DNA from: Bacteroidales bacterium
Lineage (GTDB): Bacteria > Bacteroidota > Bacteroidia > Bacteroidales > UBA932
NCBI GenBank assembly: GCA_004552615.1
Contig: SFNZ01000100.1
Location: forward strand, 1-5,299
Direction of reading: 5' to 3'
DNA length: 5,299 nt
Shown: positions 1-5,299 of the stretch, piece by piece
Layout: the number at the start of each line of letters is the position of its first letter
Position numbering within the stretch: the stretch's first letter is position 1
Notes under the pieces: model-generated
Seen by the model: the letters and a program-made list of their open reading frames with translations, nothing else
Told to the model about the DNA's origin: nothing
The model's database searches: none
Program-made: the position numbers and the translations under genes

Positions 1-23
1 TGGCCCGGGTCAGCCAATCTTTA

Positions 24-54
24 CAAAATTATACAATTCCGGCGGAAATATCAA
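24..54 (-). promoter_or_regulatory. Leftward Bacteroidetes-type promoter candidate
   Basis: On the minus strand, TAATTTTG (positions 31 to 24) matches the Bacteroidetes -7 consensus TAnnTTTG. A TTG (54 to 52) lies 20 bp upstream, close to the usual spacing of the -33 element. This is the only promoter candidate in the window with both elements in register. Transcription would start near position 17 and leave the window on the left, which implies a leftward gene divergent from the hydrolase. No start codon for that gene is visible in the first 23 bases. Confidence 0.45.
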
Positions 55-73
55 TCTTATCGCGATTTTTCAA

Positions 74-81
74 TATCTTTG
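74..81 (+). promoter_or_regulatory. Promoter -7 element of the hydrolase gene
   Basis: TATCTTTG is an exact match to the Bacteroidetes -7 consensus TAnnTTTG. It ends 19 bases before the hydrolase ATG, which predicts a short leader of about 12 to 15 nt. No TTG lies at the expected -33 distance; position 52-54 reads CAA, which is the -33 element of the opposing promoter. The match and its placement support it, but an 8-mer with two free positions can occur by chance. Confidence 0.5.
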
Positions 82-100
82 CTGCTTCAGAAATCGAAAC

Positions 101-745
101 ATGAAAGAATATACTGTATTATACATCCACGGGATGGGAGGAGGGACAGACAGCAGGATACCGTCCTTCCTGAATGAACATCTGAATGAGTTCACGCCTG
201 ATGATGTACGCATCAATGTGATTGTCAGGACTTATGACATTGACCCTAACTTAGCGTTCCCCATGATTTGCGGATGGTTCAGCGAACTGAGACCGGACCT
301 TGTGATCGGGGAGTCCCTCGGCAGCCTCCACGCCCTCAGGCTAAGGGGAGTTCCGCACATTATGGTTTCCCCGTCACTTGGCGCAGCCGCATGGATGTCC
401 GCAATCTCGCATTTTCCCGGTTCCGCATGGATCATGAGAAAACTCTTCCAGCCATATAGTCCGGAACGACAGAGCCTTGACTTTACTCGGGATATTCTTT
501 CACATTATTCCGGTATCGGCAGGGAAGCACTGACAGGGTCCCCGAAGGAAGGCGGCAAAGACTATTTCTTCGCATTCTTCGGGACCTCGGACCATTACCG
601 CAGATTCGGGGTCGTCATACTGAGGAAATGGAGGAAATACTTCGGAGATGACTCGTACAAAATATATAAAGGTACCCATTTCATGGAGAATGAGTACCTT
701 TACAGTATGTTGATTCCCAAGATATTGGAAGTTCTCGGACTATAG
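101..745 (+). CDS. Small alpha/beta hydrolase, YqiA/UPF0227-like
   Basis: This 214-residue protein is a predicted soluble serine hydrolase of the alpha/beta-hydrolase fold. After a short first beta strand comes an HG oxyanion-type turn (H10-G11) followed by a Gly-rich loop (G13-G15). The nucleophile elbow is GESLG at residues 70-74, with S72 as catalytic serine. D164 in the FGTSDHY segment is the likely acid and H193 in GTHFM the likely catalytic histidine, so the triad order Ser-Asp-His is normal. The compact layout with almost no lid resembles the UPF0227/YqiA esterases (about 190 residues), which hydrolyse small esters and whose cellular role is poorly known. There is no signal peptide or membrane segment, so it is probably cytoplasmic. 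The ATG at 101 follows an A-rich stretch and a -7 element. The gene overlaps the convergent aminotransferase CDS by 6 bases. Fold and triad are well supported; substrate and exact subfamily are not. Confidence 0.85.
   Translation: MKEYTVLYIHGMGGGTDSRIPSFLNEHLNEFTPDDVRINVIVRTYDIDPNLAFPMICGWFSELRPDLVIGESLGSLHALRLRGVPHIMVSPSLGAAAWMSAISHFPGSAWIMRKLFQPYSPERQSLDFTRDILSHYSGIGREALTGSPKEGGKDYFFAFFGTSDHYRRFGVVILRKWRKYFGDDSYKIYKGTHFMENEYLYSMLIPKILEVLGL
655..702 (-). terminator. Possible terminator of the aminotransferase, inside the hydrolase CDS
   Basis: TAAAGGTAC (667-675) and GTACCTTTA (694-702) form a perfect 9-bp inverted repeat with an 18-base loop. The loop holds a second short stem, CCAT/ATGG (676-679 and 683-686). 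Read on the minus strand, the hairpin begins 37 bases past the aminotransferase stop codon and is followed by TATATATTTTGT, a T-rich tail of the kind seen at intrinsic terminators. On the plus strand there is no T-tract after it, so it would not stop hydrolase transcription. The AT-rich tail is interrupted by A residues, so strength is uncertain. Confidence 0.4.
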
Positions 746-1939
746 CCTTCCCGGATATTCCTGAAGTCCTTTCTCGAGGATGTCCATAGCCTTCTCAAGT
801 TCAGGCACCTCTAGCACGTACGCAGCACGTATGTGATTTATACCCATGCCTTTGGTCTTGTAGAATGAAGCTGCCGGAGTCACCATCGTGGTCTGTCCGT
901 CGAGCCTGAACTCGGTGAGCATCCATTTCGCGAATTTCTCGGCATCGTCCACCGGAATCTCGGCAATCGTATAGAAAGCTCCCATCGGAAGAGGTGAGAA
1001 TACTCCGGGCATGGCATTGAGGCGGCCGATCATATAGTCGCGCCTGCGGATATACTCCTCCTTCACTGCATCGAAATACTCGTCAGGCGTATCGAGTGCG
1101 CCGAGTGCGGCAAGCTGTCCGTAAATCGGAGGGCAGAGCCTCGCCTGGGCATATTTCATCGCTGCGGTCATTACATCCTTATTGTGGGAGACAATGCAGC
1201 CGATACGACATCCACAGAGATTGTAACGCTTTGAAACAGAGTCGATAAGGATAACATTCTGCTCAAGTCCCGGGATGTTCATCGCGGAGAAATGAGGCTC
1301 GTCAGTATAGCAGAACTCCCTGTAGACCTCGTCTGAAATCAGGAAAAGGTCGTGCTTCCTGGCTACTTCACCGAGAGCGAGCATGTTCTCCTTGGTGTAG
1401 AGGGTACCGGTAGGGTTTCCAGGGTTGCTGATGAGGATTGCCTTGGTCTTCGGGGTGATGAGTTTCTCGAACTCCGAAATGTCAGGAACCTTGAACCCTT
1501 CACGTATATCAGTAGGAACGGCCTTCATGGTAATACCGTTCATGTAAGCGAATGTGTTGTAATTCGTGTAGAACGGCTCCATCACGATGACTTCGTCTCC
1601 TTCGTCGCAAGTGATCTGCAGGGAAAGATTCACGCCCTCGCTGCCTGCTACGGTCACTATCAGTTCCGGGACTTCGATGTCAATGCCGATTTTCTTGTAA
1701 TATTTCTCTACAAGCCCTCTGCGGAGCTCGATGAGTCCTGCGGAATTCGAATACGAGACATGGTCGAGGGTGTTCTTCCGGACAGCTTCAAGGGCACAGT
1801 CAGGGGACTTGATGTCAGGCTGTCCGACATTAAGATGATAGACCTTCACGCCGTCGGCTTTGGCGGCATCCGCGAAAGGAACGAGTTTTCTGATGGCCGA
1901 AGCAGGCATCAACTCGGACTTGTGAGAGATATTTGCCAT
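740..1939 (-). CDS. PLP-dependent class I/II aminotransferase, aspartate aminotransferase-like
   Basis: This 399-residue fold-type I aminotransferase has the full length of the aspartate/aromatic aminotransferase (subgroup I-beta) family. NVGQPD at 37-42 is the N-terminal substrate-loop motif. SNPGNPTG at 171-178 carries the conserved Asn (N175), and SDEVY at 202-206 carries D203, which pairs with the pyridine nitrogen, and Y206. SVSKRY at 234-239 holds the Schiff-base lysine K237. R245 in the CRIG segment is the expected phosphate-binding arginine, and R371 in HIRAAYV is the arginine that binds the substrate alpha-carboxylate. It should move amino groups between glutamate/2-oxoglutarate and a 2-oxo acid in the cytoplasm; aspartate is the first guess, but aromatic or alanine activity cannot be excluded. 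The ATG at 1939 follows an A-rich leader. It is divergent from the glutamine synthetase gene, with a promoter candidate 41 bp upstream. Cys residues at 242, 244 and 248 flank the phosphate-binding arginine. Confidence 0.93.
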   Translation of the reverse strand: MANISHKSELMPASAIRKLVPFADAAKADGVKVYHLNVGQPDIKSPDCALEAVRKNTLDHVSYSNSAGLIELRRGLVEKYYKKIGIDIEVPELIVTVAGSEGVNLSLQITCDEGDEVIVMEPFYTNYNTFAYMNGITMKAVPTDIREGFKVPDISEFEKLITPKTKAILISNPGNPTGTLYTKENMLALGEVARKHDLFLISDEVYREFCYTDEPHFSAMNIPGLEQNVILIDSVSKRYNLCGCRIGCIVSHNKDVMTAAMKYAQARLCPPIYGQLAALGALDTPDEYFDAVKEEYIRRRDYMIGRLNAMPGVFSPLPMGAFYTIAEIPVDDAEKFAKWMLTEFRLDGQTTMVTPAASFYKTKGMGINHIRAAYVLEVPELEKAMDILEKGLQEYPGRL

Positions 1940-1948
1940 TATTATTCG

Positions 1949-1960
1949 TTTTAATTAAAA
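1949..1960. repeat. AT-only 12-bp palindrome in the aminotransferase leader
   Basis: TTTTAATTAAAA is a perfect 12-bp palindrome placed 10 bases upstream of the aminotransferase ATG, in the predicted 5' leader. It could be a regulator site. It also lies in very AT-rich DNA, where such palindromes arise by chance, and AT-rich leaders are normal for translation starts in this phylum. Confidence 0.2.
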
Positions 1961-1980
1961 TTTAAACCATAAAGCTTTTA

Positions 1981-1988
1981 CAAAGATA
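1981..1988 (-). promoter_or_regulatory. Promoter -7 element of the aminotransferase gene
   Basis: The minus strand reads TATCTTTG (1988 to 1981), an exact TAnnTTTG match and identical to the -7 element proposed for the hydrolase. The start of transcription should fall near 1975, giving an AT-rich leader of about 35 nt. No clear TTG is found at the -33 distance, so the promoter may depend on an activator or be weak. It lies 11 bp from the opposing -7 element of glnN. Confidence 0.5.
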
Positions 1989-1999
1989 GTGATTTTTTT

Positions 2000-2007
2000 T
2001 ACCTTTG
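2000..2007 (+). promoter_or_regulatory. Promoter -7 element of glnN
   Basis: TACCTTTG is an exact match to TAnnTTTG and follows a run of eight T residues (1993-2000). Transcription should begin near 2013, leaving a leader of about 25 nt before the ATG at 2038. The expected -33 zone (about 1977-1981) reads TTTAC, which is at best a weak element. A weak -33 would fit a gene under nitrogen control, but no operator can be assigned from one sequence. Confidence 0.55.
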
Positions 2008-2037
2008 TGGACGTACTTAACAAAATCACATAAAATT

Positions 2038-4212
2038 ATGTCAACTTTCAGACAAAGAGCTTTGGACGAGGCAGCCTCACACACCACGGAGCGCTGGTTC
2101 GTCGAGAAGAGGCCTGTATCGGCCTACTTCGGGGAAAATGTATTCGACCTCGCAAAAATGAGGAAATACATGTCCCAGACCGCCTATGAAGCCGTGCAGT
2201 CAGCTGTACGTTTCGGCAAGACTATCGACAGGTCGGTGGCGAACGAAATCGCCTCCGCGATGAAGACGTGGGCAATCGAGAGGGGTGCTACGCATTACAC
2301 CCATCTCTTCCAGCCTTTGACCGGAACCACTGCGGAGAAGCACGAAGCATTCGTCACGATGAAGGACGGACAGGTCTTCGAGCGTTTCAGCGGCACGGCA
2401 CTCGTCCAGCAGGAGCCTGACGCGTCAAGTTTTCCGAACGGAGGACTGCGCAACACATTCGAGGCGAGGGGATATTCCGCATGGGATCCCAACTCTCCGG
2501 TATTCATTCTCGACGAGACGCTCTGCATCCCGTCCGTATTCGTATCGTACACTGGAGAGGCTCTTGACATGAAAGTGCCTAACCTGAGGTCAATCCAGGC
2601 CCTGAGTTCTGCAGCGACTTCCGTCGTCAACCTTTTCGACGAGTCGGTGAAATCAATTTCCGTGAATGTAGGTCTCGAGCAGGAATATTTCCTCGTGGAC
2701 GAGGCATTGTACAATGCACGCCCCGACCTGAAGCTCTGCGACAGGACTGTCATCGGACATACATCAGCTAAGGACCAGCAGCTCTCCGACCATTATTTCG
2801 GAGCTATTCCTTCCCGCGTCGAGGCTTTCATGAAGGATTTCGAAACCGAGGCATACAAGCTCGGAATTCAGCTCCAGACAAGACATAACGAGGTGGCTCC
2901 GAACCAGTTCGAGTGCGCACCTGTGTTCTGCGAGGCCACCAAGGCTATTGACCAGAACATGCTCCTGATGATTCTCATGCCGAAAGTGGCCGAGAAGCAC
3001 CATCTGAAAGTGATTTTCCACGAGAAACCGTTCGACGGCATCAACGGAAGCGGCAAGCACTGCAACTGGTCGATGCAGACCGATACAGGGGTGAACCTCC
3101 TGTCGCCGGGCAAGACTCCGGTCAAGAACCTGCAGTTCCTGGCATTCTACGCGTCGATCGTACGTGCCGTATACCGTCACAACCATCTGCTGATGACTTC
3201 TGTATGCACACTCAACAACTCATACAGGCTCGGCGGACACGAGGCACCTCCGGCTGTGATGTCCATCTTCTCCGGAACAACGGTATCCAAGGTGTTCGAG
3301 AGCATTATGAACATGACCGACACAGCAGACACCGAGGCAGGAAAAGCTTCCATCCAGATGGTCAGCTCCATTCCGGAGATCCTTCAGGACAATACTGACC
3401 GCAACAGGACATCTCCGTTCGCATTCACAGGAAACAGATTCGAGTTCCGCGCAGTCGGCTCTTCAGCCAATGCGGCAGGTGCTACATACGTGCTGAATTC
3501 AATCGTGGCCGAAAGCCTGAATGATTTCCGTGCCGAGGTGGATGCACTTGAAGCTGCCGGTGAGAGCCGCCAGGGCGCCGTTCTTTCCACCGTACGCAAA
3601 TTCATTTCGGAATCGAAGAATGTGATGTTCGAGGGCAACGGATACAGCAAGGAATGGGAGGAAGAGTCCGCACGCAGAGGCCTGAAGGCCGTGCGCAACG
3701 TCCCTGAATCATATAAAGTATATACTGAAAAGGAGACTGTGGACATGTTCAGCAAACTCGGAGTGCTCTCCCCGGCAGAGTCCGAGGCGCGTTACGAGGT
3801 TCAGAACGAGACTTATGTGAAGAAGTTGCAGATCGAGGCTCGTATCATCGGTGACATTTGCCTGAATCATGTGATTCCTGCCGCAGTAAGTTACCAGAAT
3901 ATCCTCGTGAAGAGCATACAGGGCTGCAAGGACGTGTTCGGGGACGAGTTCCGTTCGCTCTGCAAGGCTGACATGGATACATACAAGAAGATTTCAGGTT
4001 TCGTGAACGATATTTCCGCAGATGTTGAAGCTCTCGTGGAGGCCCGCAAAAAGGCCAACAGGGTGGAGGACATGGCGGAAAGGGCATATCTGTATTCTAC
4101 AGAGGTCAAGGCCGAAATGGACAAGGTGCGCTACAGCGCCGACCATCTCGAGATGCTTGTAGATGACGAGCTCTGGCCTCTGCCGAAATACAGGGAGCTC
4201 CTGTTCTTCTAA
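2038..4212 (+). CDS. glnN: Type III glutamine synthetase (GSIII)
   Basis: This enzyme makes glutamine from glutamate, ammonium and ATP in the cytoplasm and is the main ammonium entry point in many Bacteroidales. The 724 residues match the roughly 725-730 expected for GSIII, far above the 440-470 of GSI. GSIII-type segments include HYTHLFQPLTGTTAEKHEAF (86-105) and FPNGGLRNTFEARGY (132-146). The catalytic fold shows GLEQEYF (212-218) with metal ligands E214 and E216, NGSGKH (336-341) with H341 matching the GSI active-site histidine, and NRFEFR (466-471) with E469 and R471 matching the ExR of GSI. The family forms dodecamers. The long C-terminal helical region (about 580-724) is complete. Start choice: ATG 2038 has an A-rich leader. 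The in-frame TTG at 2005 would add 11 residues but lies inside the -7 promoter element, so it cannot be on the mRNA. It is divergent from the aminotransferase and followed by a structured spacer. Confidence 0.97.
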   Translation: MSTFRQRALDEAASHTTERWFVEKRPVSAYFGENVFDLAKMRKYMSQTAYEAVQSAVRFGKTIDRSVANEIASAMKTWAIERGATHYTHLFQPLTGTTAEKHEAFVTMKDGQVFERFSGTALVQQEPDASSFPNGGLRNTFEARGYSAWDPNSPVFILDETLCIPSVFVSYTGEALDMKVPNLRSIQALSSAATSVVNLFDESVKSISVNVGLEQEYFLVDEALYNARPDLKLCDRTVIGHTSAKDQQLSDHYFGAIPSRVEAFMKDFETEAYKLGIQLQTRHNEVAPNQFECAPVFCEATKAIDQNMLLMILMPKVAEKHHLKVIFHEKPFDGINGSGKHCNWSMQTDTGVNLLSPGKTPVKNLQFLAFYASIVRAVYRHNHLLMTSVCTLNNSYRLGGHEAPPAVMSIFSGTTVSKVFESIMNMTDTADTEAGKASIQMVSSIPEILQDNTDRNRTSPFAFTGNRFEFRAVGSSANAAGATYVLNSIVAESLNDFRAEVDALEAAGESRQGAVLSTVRKFISESKNVMFEGNGYSKEWEEESARRGLKAVRNVPESYKVYTEKETVDMFSKLGVLSPAESEARYEVQNETYVKKLQIEARIIGDICLNHVIPAAVSYQNILVKSIQGCKDVFGDEFRSLCKADMDTYKKISGFVNDISADVEALVEARKKANRVEDMAERAYLYSTEVKAEMDKVRYSADHLEMLVDDELWPLPKYRELLFF

Positions 4213-4231
4213 AAAATACTATTAAACATGA

Positions 4232-4248
4232 GTTTCGCAGAGCGAAAC
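4232..4248 (+). terminator. Hairpin just after glnN, possible terminator or attenuator
   Basis: GTTTCGC (4232-4238) and GCGAAAC (4242-4248) form a perfect 7-bp stem with an AGA loop, starting 20 bases after the glnN stop. No T-tract follows, so it is not a classical intrinsic terminator. It may protect the mRNA 3' end or take part in the larger fold described for this spacer. The left arm can also pair with GCGAAA at 4396-4401. Confidence 0.4.
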
Positions 4249-4277
4249 AACTGCTTTAGAGGCCTTCAGGCCGATGG

Positions 4278-4306
4278 TAAGTCCCTTTCCCGGGGAAAGG
4301 GATTTA
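4278..4306 (+). repeat. Strong 13-bp hairpin in the glnN 3' spacer
   Basis: Positions 4278-4290 pair with 4294-4306 over 13 bp with a single G-T wobble (4281 with 4303) and a CGG loop. The core TCCCTTTCC/GGAAAGGGA is perfect. This is the most stable simple hairpin I found in the window. No T-tract follows on either strand, so it is not a typical Rho-independent terminator. The 3' arm core GGAAAGGG recurs as GGAAAAGGG at 4307-4315, which offers an alternative partner to the same 5' arm. Confidence 0.6.
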
Positions 4307-4412
4307 GGAAAAGGGTAGCGTATACCAAAAAATGCGCGCGGGCCTTTTGCTCGCACAGAGCAATAAAACCTCTGGAAAGCAGCAATTTGCGGCATGCGAA
4401 ATTTGAATACTA

Positions 4413-5299
4413 ATGAACGTGAGGAAGAGACTTACAGCATTATTGATCATCCTGTCACCGACCTTCGCGGTATCATGCCTTAACCGCGGGGCCGGTGACC
4501 CTTTGTCTGTCAAATACGTAAATACAATTCTCTCGGACACCACATCCGCCGGATTCGCACGTCTCAAGACGGCCGGCTGCGACGGCAAGTCCGGGTCGAT
4601 TTGCATTTTCGGTCCTGCCGACGAGACATTTGTCATGGCGGAGAAATTTCTCACATGTGATGACTATGACAATGTCACGGGCCGCAGGATTCCTGACGGG
4701 CTGCCGGATTTCGCAGGAGAGTGCATCGCTGTCGTAAGCGACATTGCAAACGCCCCATATCAGGGCTACATCGACCTGTCGAACGAGGAGTACCTGAGGG
4801 AGAGCACCGTCAAATGCTACATTCACGGTATTGATTCCCTATGTGCTCTCAGCCAGTACGACCGGGAGAATTCCGTCAGGAAACGGAGTGCCAAGGTGTT
4901 CGTGCTCTCTTCCCCATATCTTTCCGCCTATGGATACCGCGACATACAGGCAGCGGTAAACGCCACCGGAGGGAAAGTGAAGGTAATCTCACCGATACAT
5001 TCAATGTTCGACGCTGCCGTCAGGAGACATGGCAATGATGCTTCGATTGCCGTCTGGACAACTTCGGAGAGACTCGGGGCAGGTATCTGCTCATCGGTCC
5101 TGTCCGGACTTGCAGACAATTATCCGGCAATGACTTACGAAATTCTTTGTCCTGTGCATGAAGGGGATGTCAAGGAACGAATAATGTCATTCCTGAGACT
5201 TTACAAGGCATCGGGCCAGAATTCAGGGCTCGATGCGGTGCTCTTTTTAGAATCGGGTCAGTATAAAGCCTCAAAGGATTCGCAACATAGCCAAGAATT
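4413..5299 (+). CDS. Lipoprotein of unknown function, 3' end outside the window
   Basis: The first 295 residues of an open frame run off the right edge with no stop. The N-terminus MNVRKRLTALLIILSPTFAV has basic residues, a hydrophobic core and a lipobox-like AVSC ending at C22, so lipidation at C22 is likely. The next residues are LNRG, without the acidic run that marks surface export in Bacteroidetes, so a periplasm-facing location is more likely. The mature part alternates predicted strands and helices: SICIFGP (62-68), ECIAVVSDIA (103-112), AKVFVLSSPYLSAYGY (160-175), KVKVISP (188-194) and SIAVWTTSERLG (211-222). This hints at a Rossmann-like or periplasmic-binding-type alpha/beta fold; I do not recognise the family. 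Eight cysteines follow C22, which could form disulfides. The ATG overlaps the stop of a short upstream frame as TAATG. No exact TAnnTTTG promoter is visible; GAAATTTG at 4398-4405 has one mismatch but sits too near the ATG. Confidence 0.8.
   Translation, partial: MNVRKRLTALLIILSPTFAVSCLNRGAGDPLSVKYVNTILSDTTSAGFARLKTAGCDGKSGSICIFGPADETFVMAEKFLTCDDYDNVTGRRIPDGLPDFAGECIAVVSDIANAPYQGYIDLSNEEYLRESTVKCYIHGIDSLCALSQYDRENSVRKRSAKVFVLSSPYLSAYGYRDIQAAVNATGGKVKVISPIHSMFDAAVRRHGNDASIAVWTTSERLGAGICSSVLSGLADNYPAMTYEILCPVHEGDVKERIMSFLRLYKASGQNSGLDAVLFLESGQYKASKDSQHSQE

Larger units (their letters stand above)
4232..4402 (+). ncRNA. Candidate structured RNA in the spacer after glnN
   Basis: The 200-bp spacer between glnN and the lipoprotein gene holds several inverted repeats. 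CTGCTTT and AGAGG (4251-4262) can pair with CCTCT (4369-4373) and AAAGCAG (4376-4382), giving 12 base pairs broken only by a two-G bulge. This would close a multibranch domain containing three local hairpins: a 13-bp stem at 4278-4306, GGTA/TACC at 4314-4326, and TTGCTC/GAGCAA at 4347-4363. TTTCGC (4233-4238) can pair with GCGAAA (4396-4401) outside it as a further closing stem. I find no tRNA, tmRNA, RNase P or SRP RNA core motif. No TAnnTTTG promoter lies just upstream, so the RNA would come from glnN read-through or processing. It could be a 3'UTR-derived small RNA, an attenuator for the downstream gene, or a 3'-end protector. The pairings are visible; the function is inferred. Confidence 0.35.

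Noticed and set aside
811..836. Near-duplicate AGCACGTACGC / AGCACGTATGT
   Set aside because: The repeat falls in the aminotransferase codons around the conserved HIRAAYV segment and is explained by codon choice for that peptide, with no spacing or copy number suggesting a site.
1352..1954. A 200-codon open frame on the plus strand across the aminotransferase gene
   Set aside because: It is antisense to a complete, motif-rich aminotransferase CDS and its product shows no recognisable domain. It also runs through the divergent start region without a start signal, so it is a shadow frame of codon bias.
2295..2753. A 152-codon open frame on the minus strand inside glnN
   Set aside because: It lies wholly within conserved GSIII coding sequence, encodes a low-complexity Ser/Arg-rich product and has no upstream promoter or A-rich leader. 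Long antisense frames are common opposite GC-biased genes.
4333..4340. TGCGCGCG alternating run as a possible special DNA structure
   Set aside because: Only about eight bases long, too short to suggest Z-DNA, and it falls inside the structured spacer where it may simply be part of a stem.
4232..4412. Known housekeeping RNA (SRP RNA, RNase P RNA, tmRNA, tRNA) after glnN
   Set aside because: GGAAAGCAGC at 4374-4383 vaguely recalls the SRP RNA core, but the rest of the conserved loop is missing. There is no RNase P core, no tRNA T-loop motif and no CCA end.
4304..4826. Minus-strand open frames of 116 and 117 codons opposite the spacer and lipoprotein start
   Set aside because: They overlap each other and lie opposite a plus-strand frame with a clear lipoprotein signal peptide. 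Their products show no domain or signal sequence.

Overview
The window comes from a member of the Bacteroidota, most likely order Bacteroidales; I cannot name the genus. The evidence is a type III glutamine synthetase of Bacteroides type, four upstream sites matching the Bacteroidetes -7 promoter consensus TAnnTTTG, A-rich leaders in place of Shine-Dalgarno sites, and a lipoprotein with a short signal peptide. The coding parts have moderate GC content and the spacers are AT-rich. I see no insertion sequence, CRISPR array, tRNA or rRNA gene.

Layout, left to right. (1) Positions 1-100 are an intergenic region with two divergent promoter candidates. One points right into a small alpha/beta hydrolase gene; the other points left to a gene outside the window. 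(2) The hydrolase (101-745, +) meets a PLP-dependent class I/II aminotransferase (740-1939, -) tail to tail, with a 6-base CDS overlap. A hairpin with a T-rich tail on the minus strand, inside the hydrolase 3' end, could terminate the aminotransferase transcript. (3) A 98-bp AT-rich spacer (1940-2037) separates the aminotransferase from the divergent glutamine synthetase gene. Two -7 elements lie back to back only 11 bp apart, so the two promoters should compete for RNA polymerase. (4) The GSIII gene (glnN, true start 2038, stop 4212) encodes 724 residues. (5) The 200-bp spacer 4213-4412 is unusually rich in inverted repeats. It includes a 13-bp near-perfect hairpin and a long-range pairing that could close a structured domain of about 130 nt. 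(6) A lipoprotein of unknown function starts at 4413 and runs off the right edge.

The aminotransferase and GSIII form a plausible nitrogen-assimilation pair: GSIII fixes ammonium into glutamine, and the aminotransferase moves amino groups between glutamate and 2-oxo acids. Their shared control region is the best regulatory lead. The structured spacer after glnN is the best candidate for something undescribed, such as a 3'UTR-derived RNA, an attenuator between glnN and the lipoprotein gene, or both. All assignments come from reading the sequence; no database search was made.
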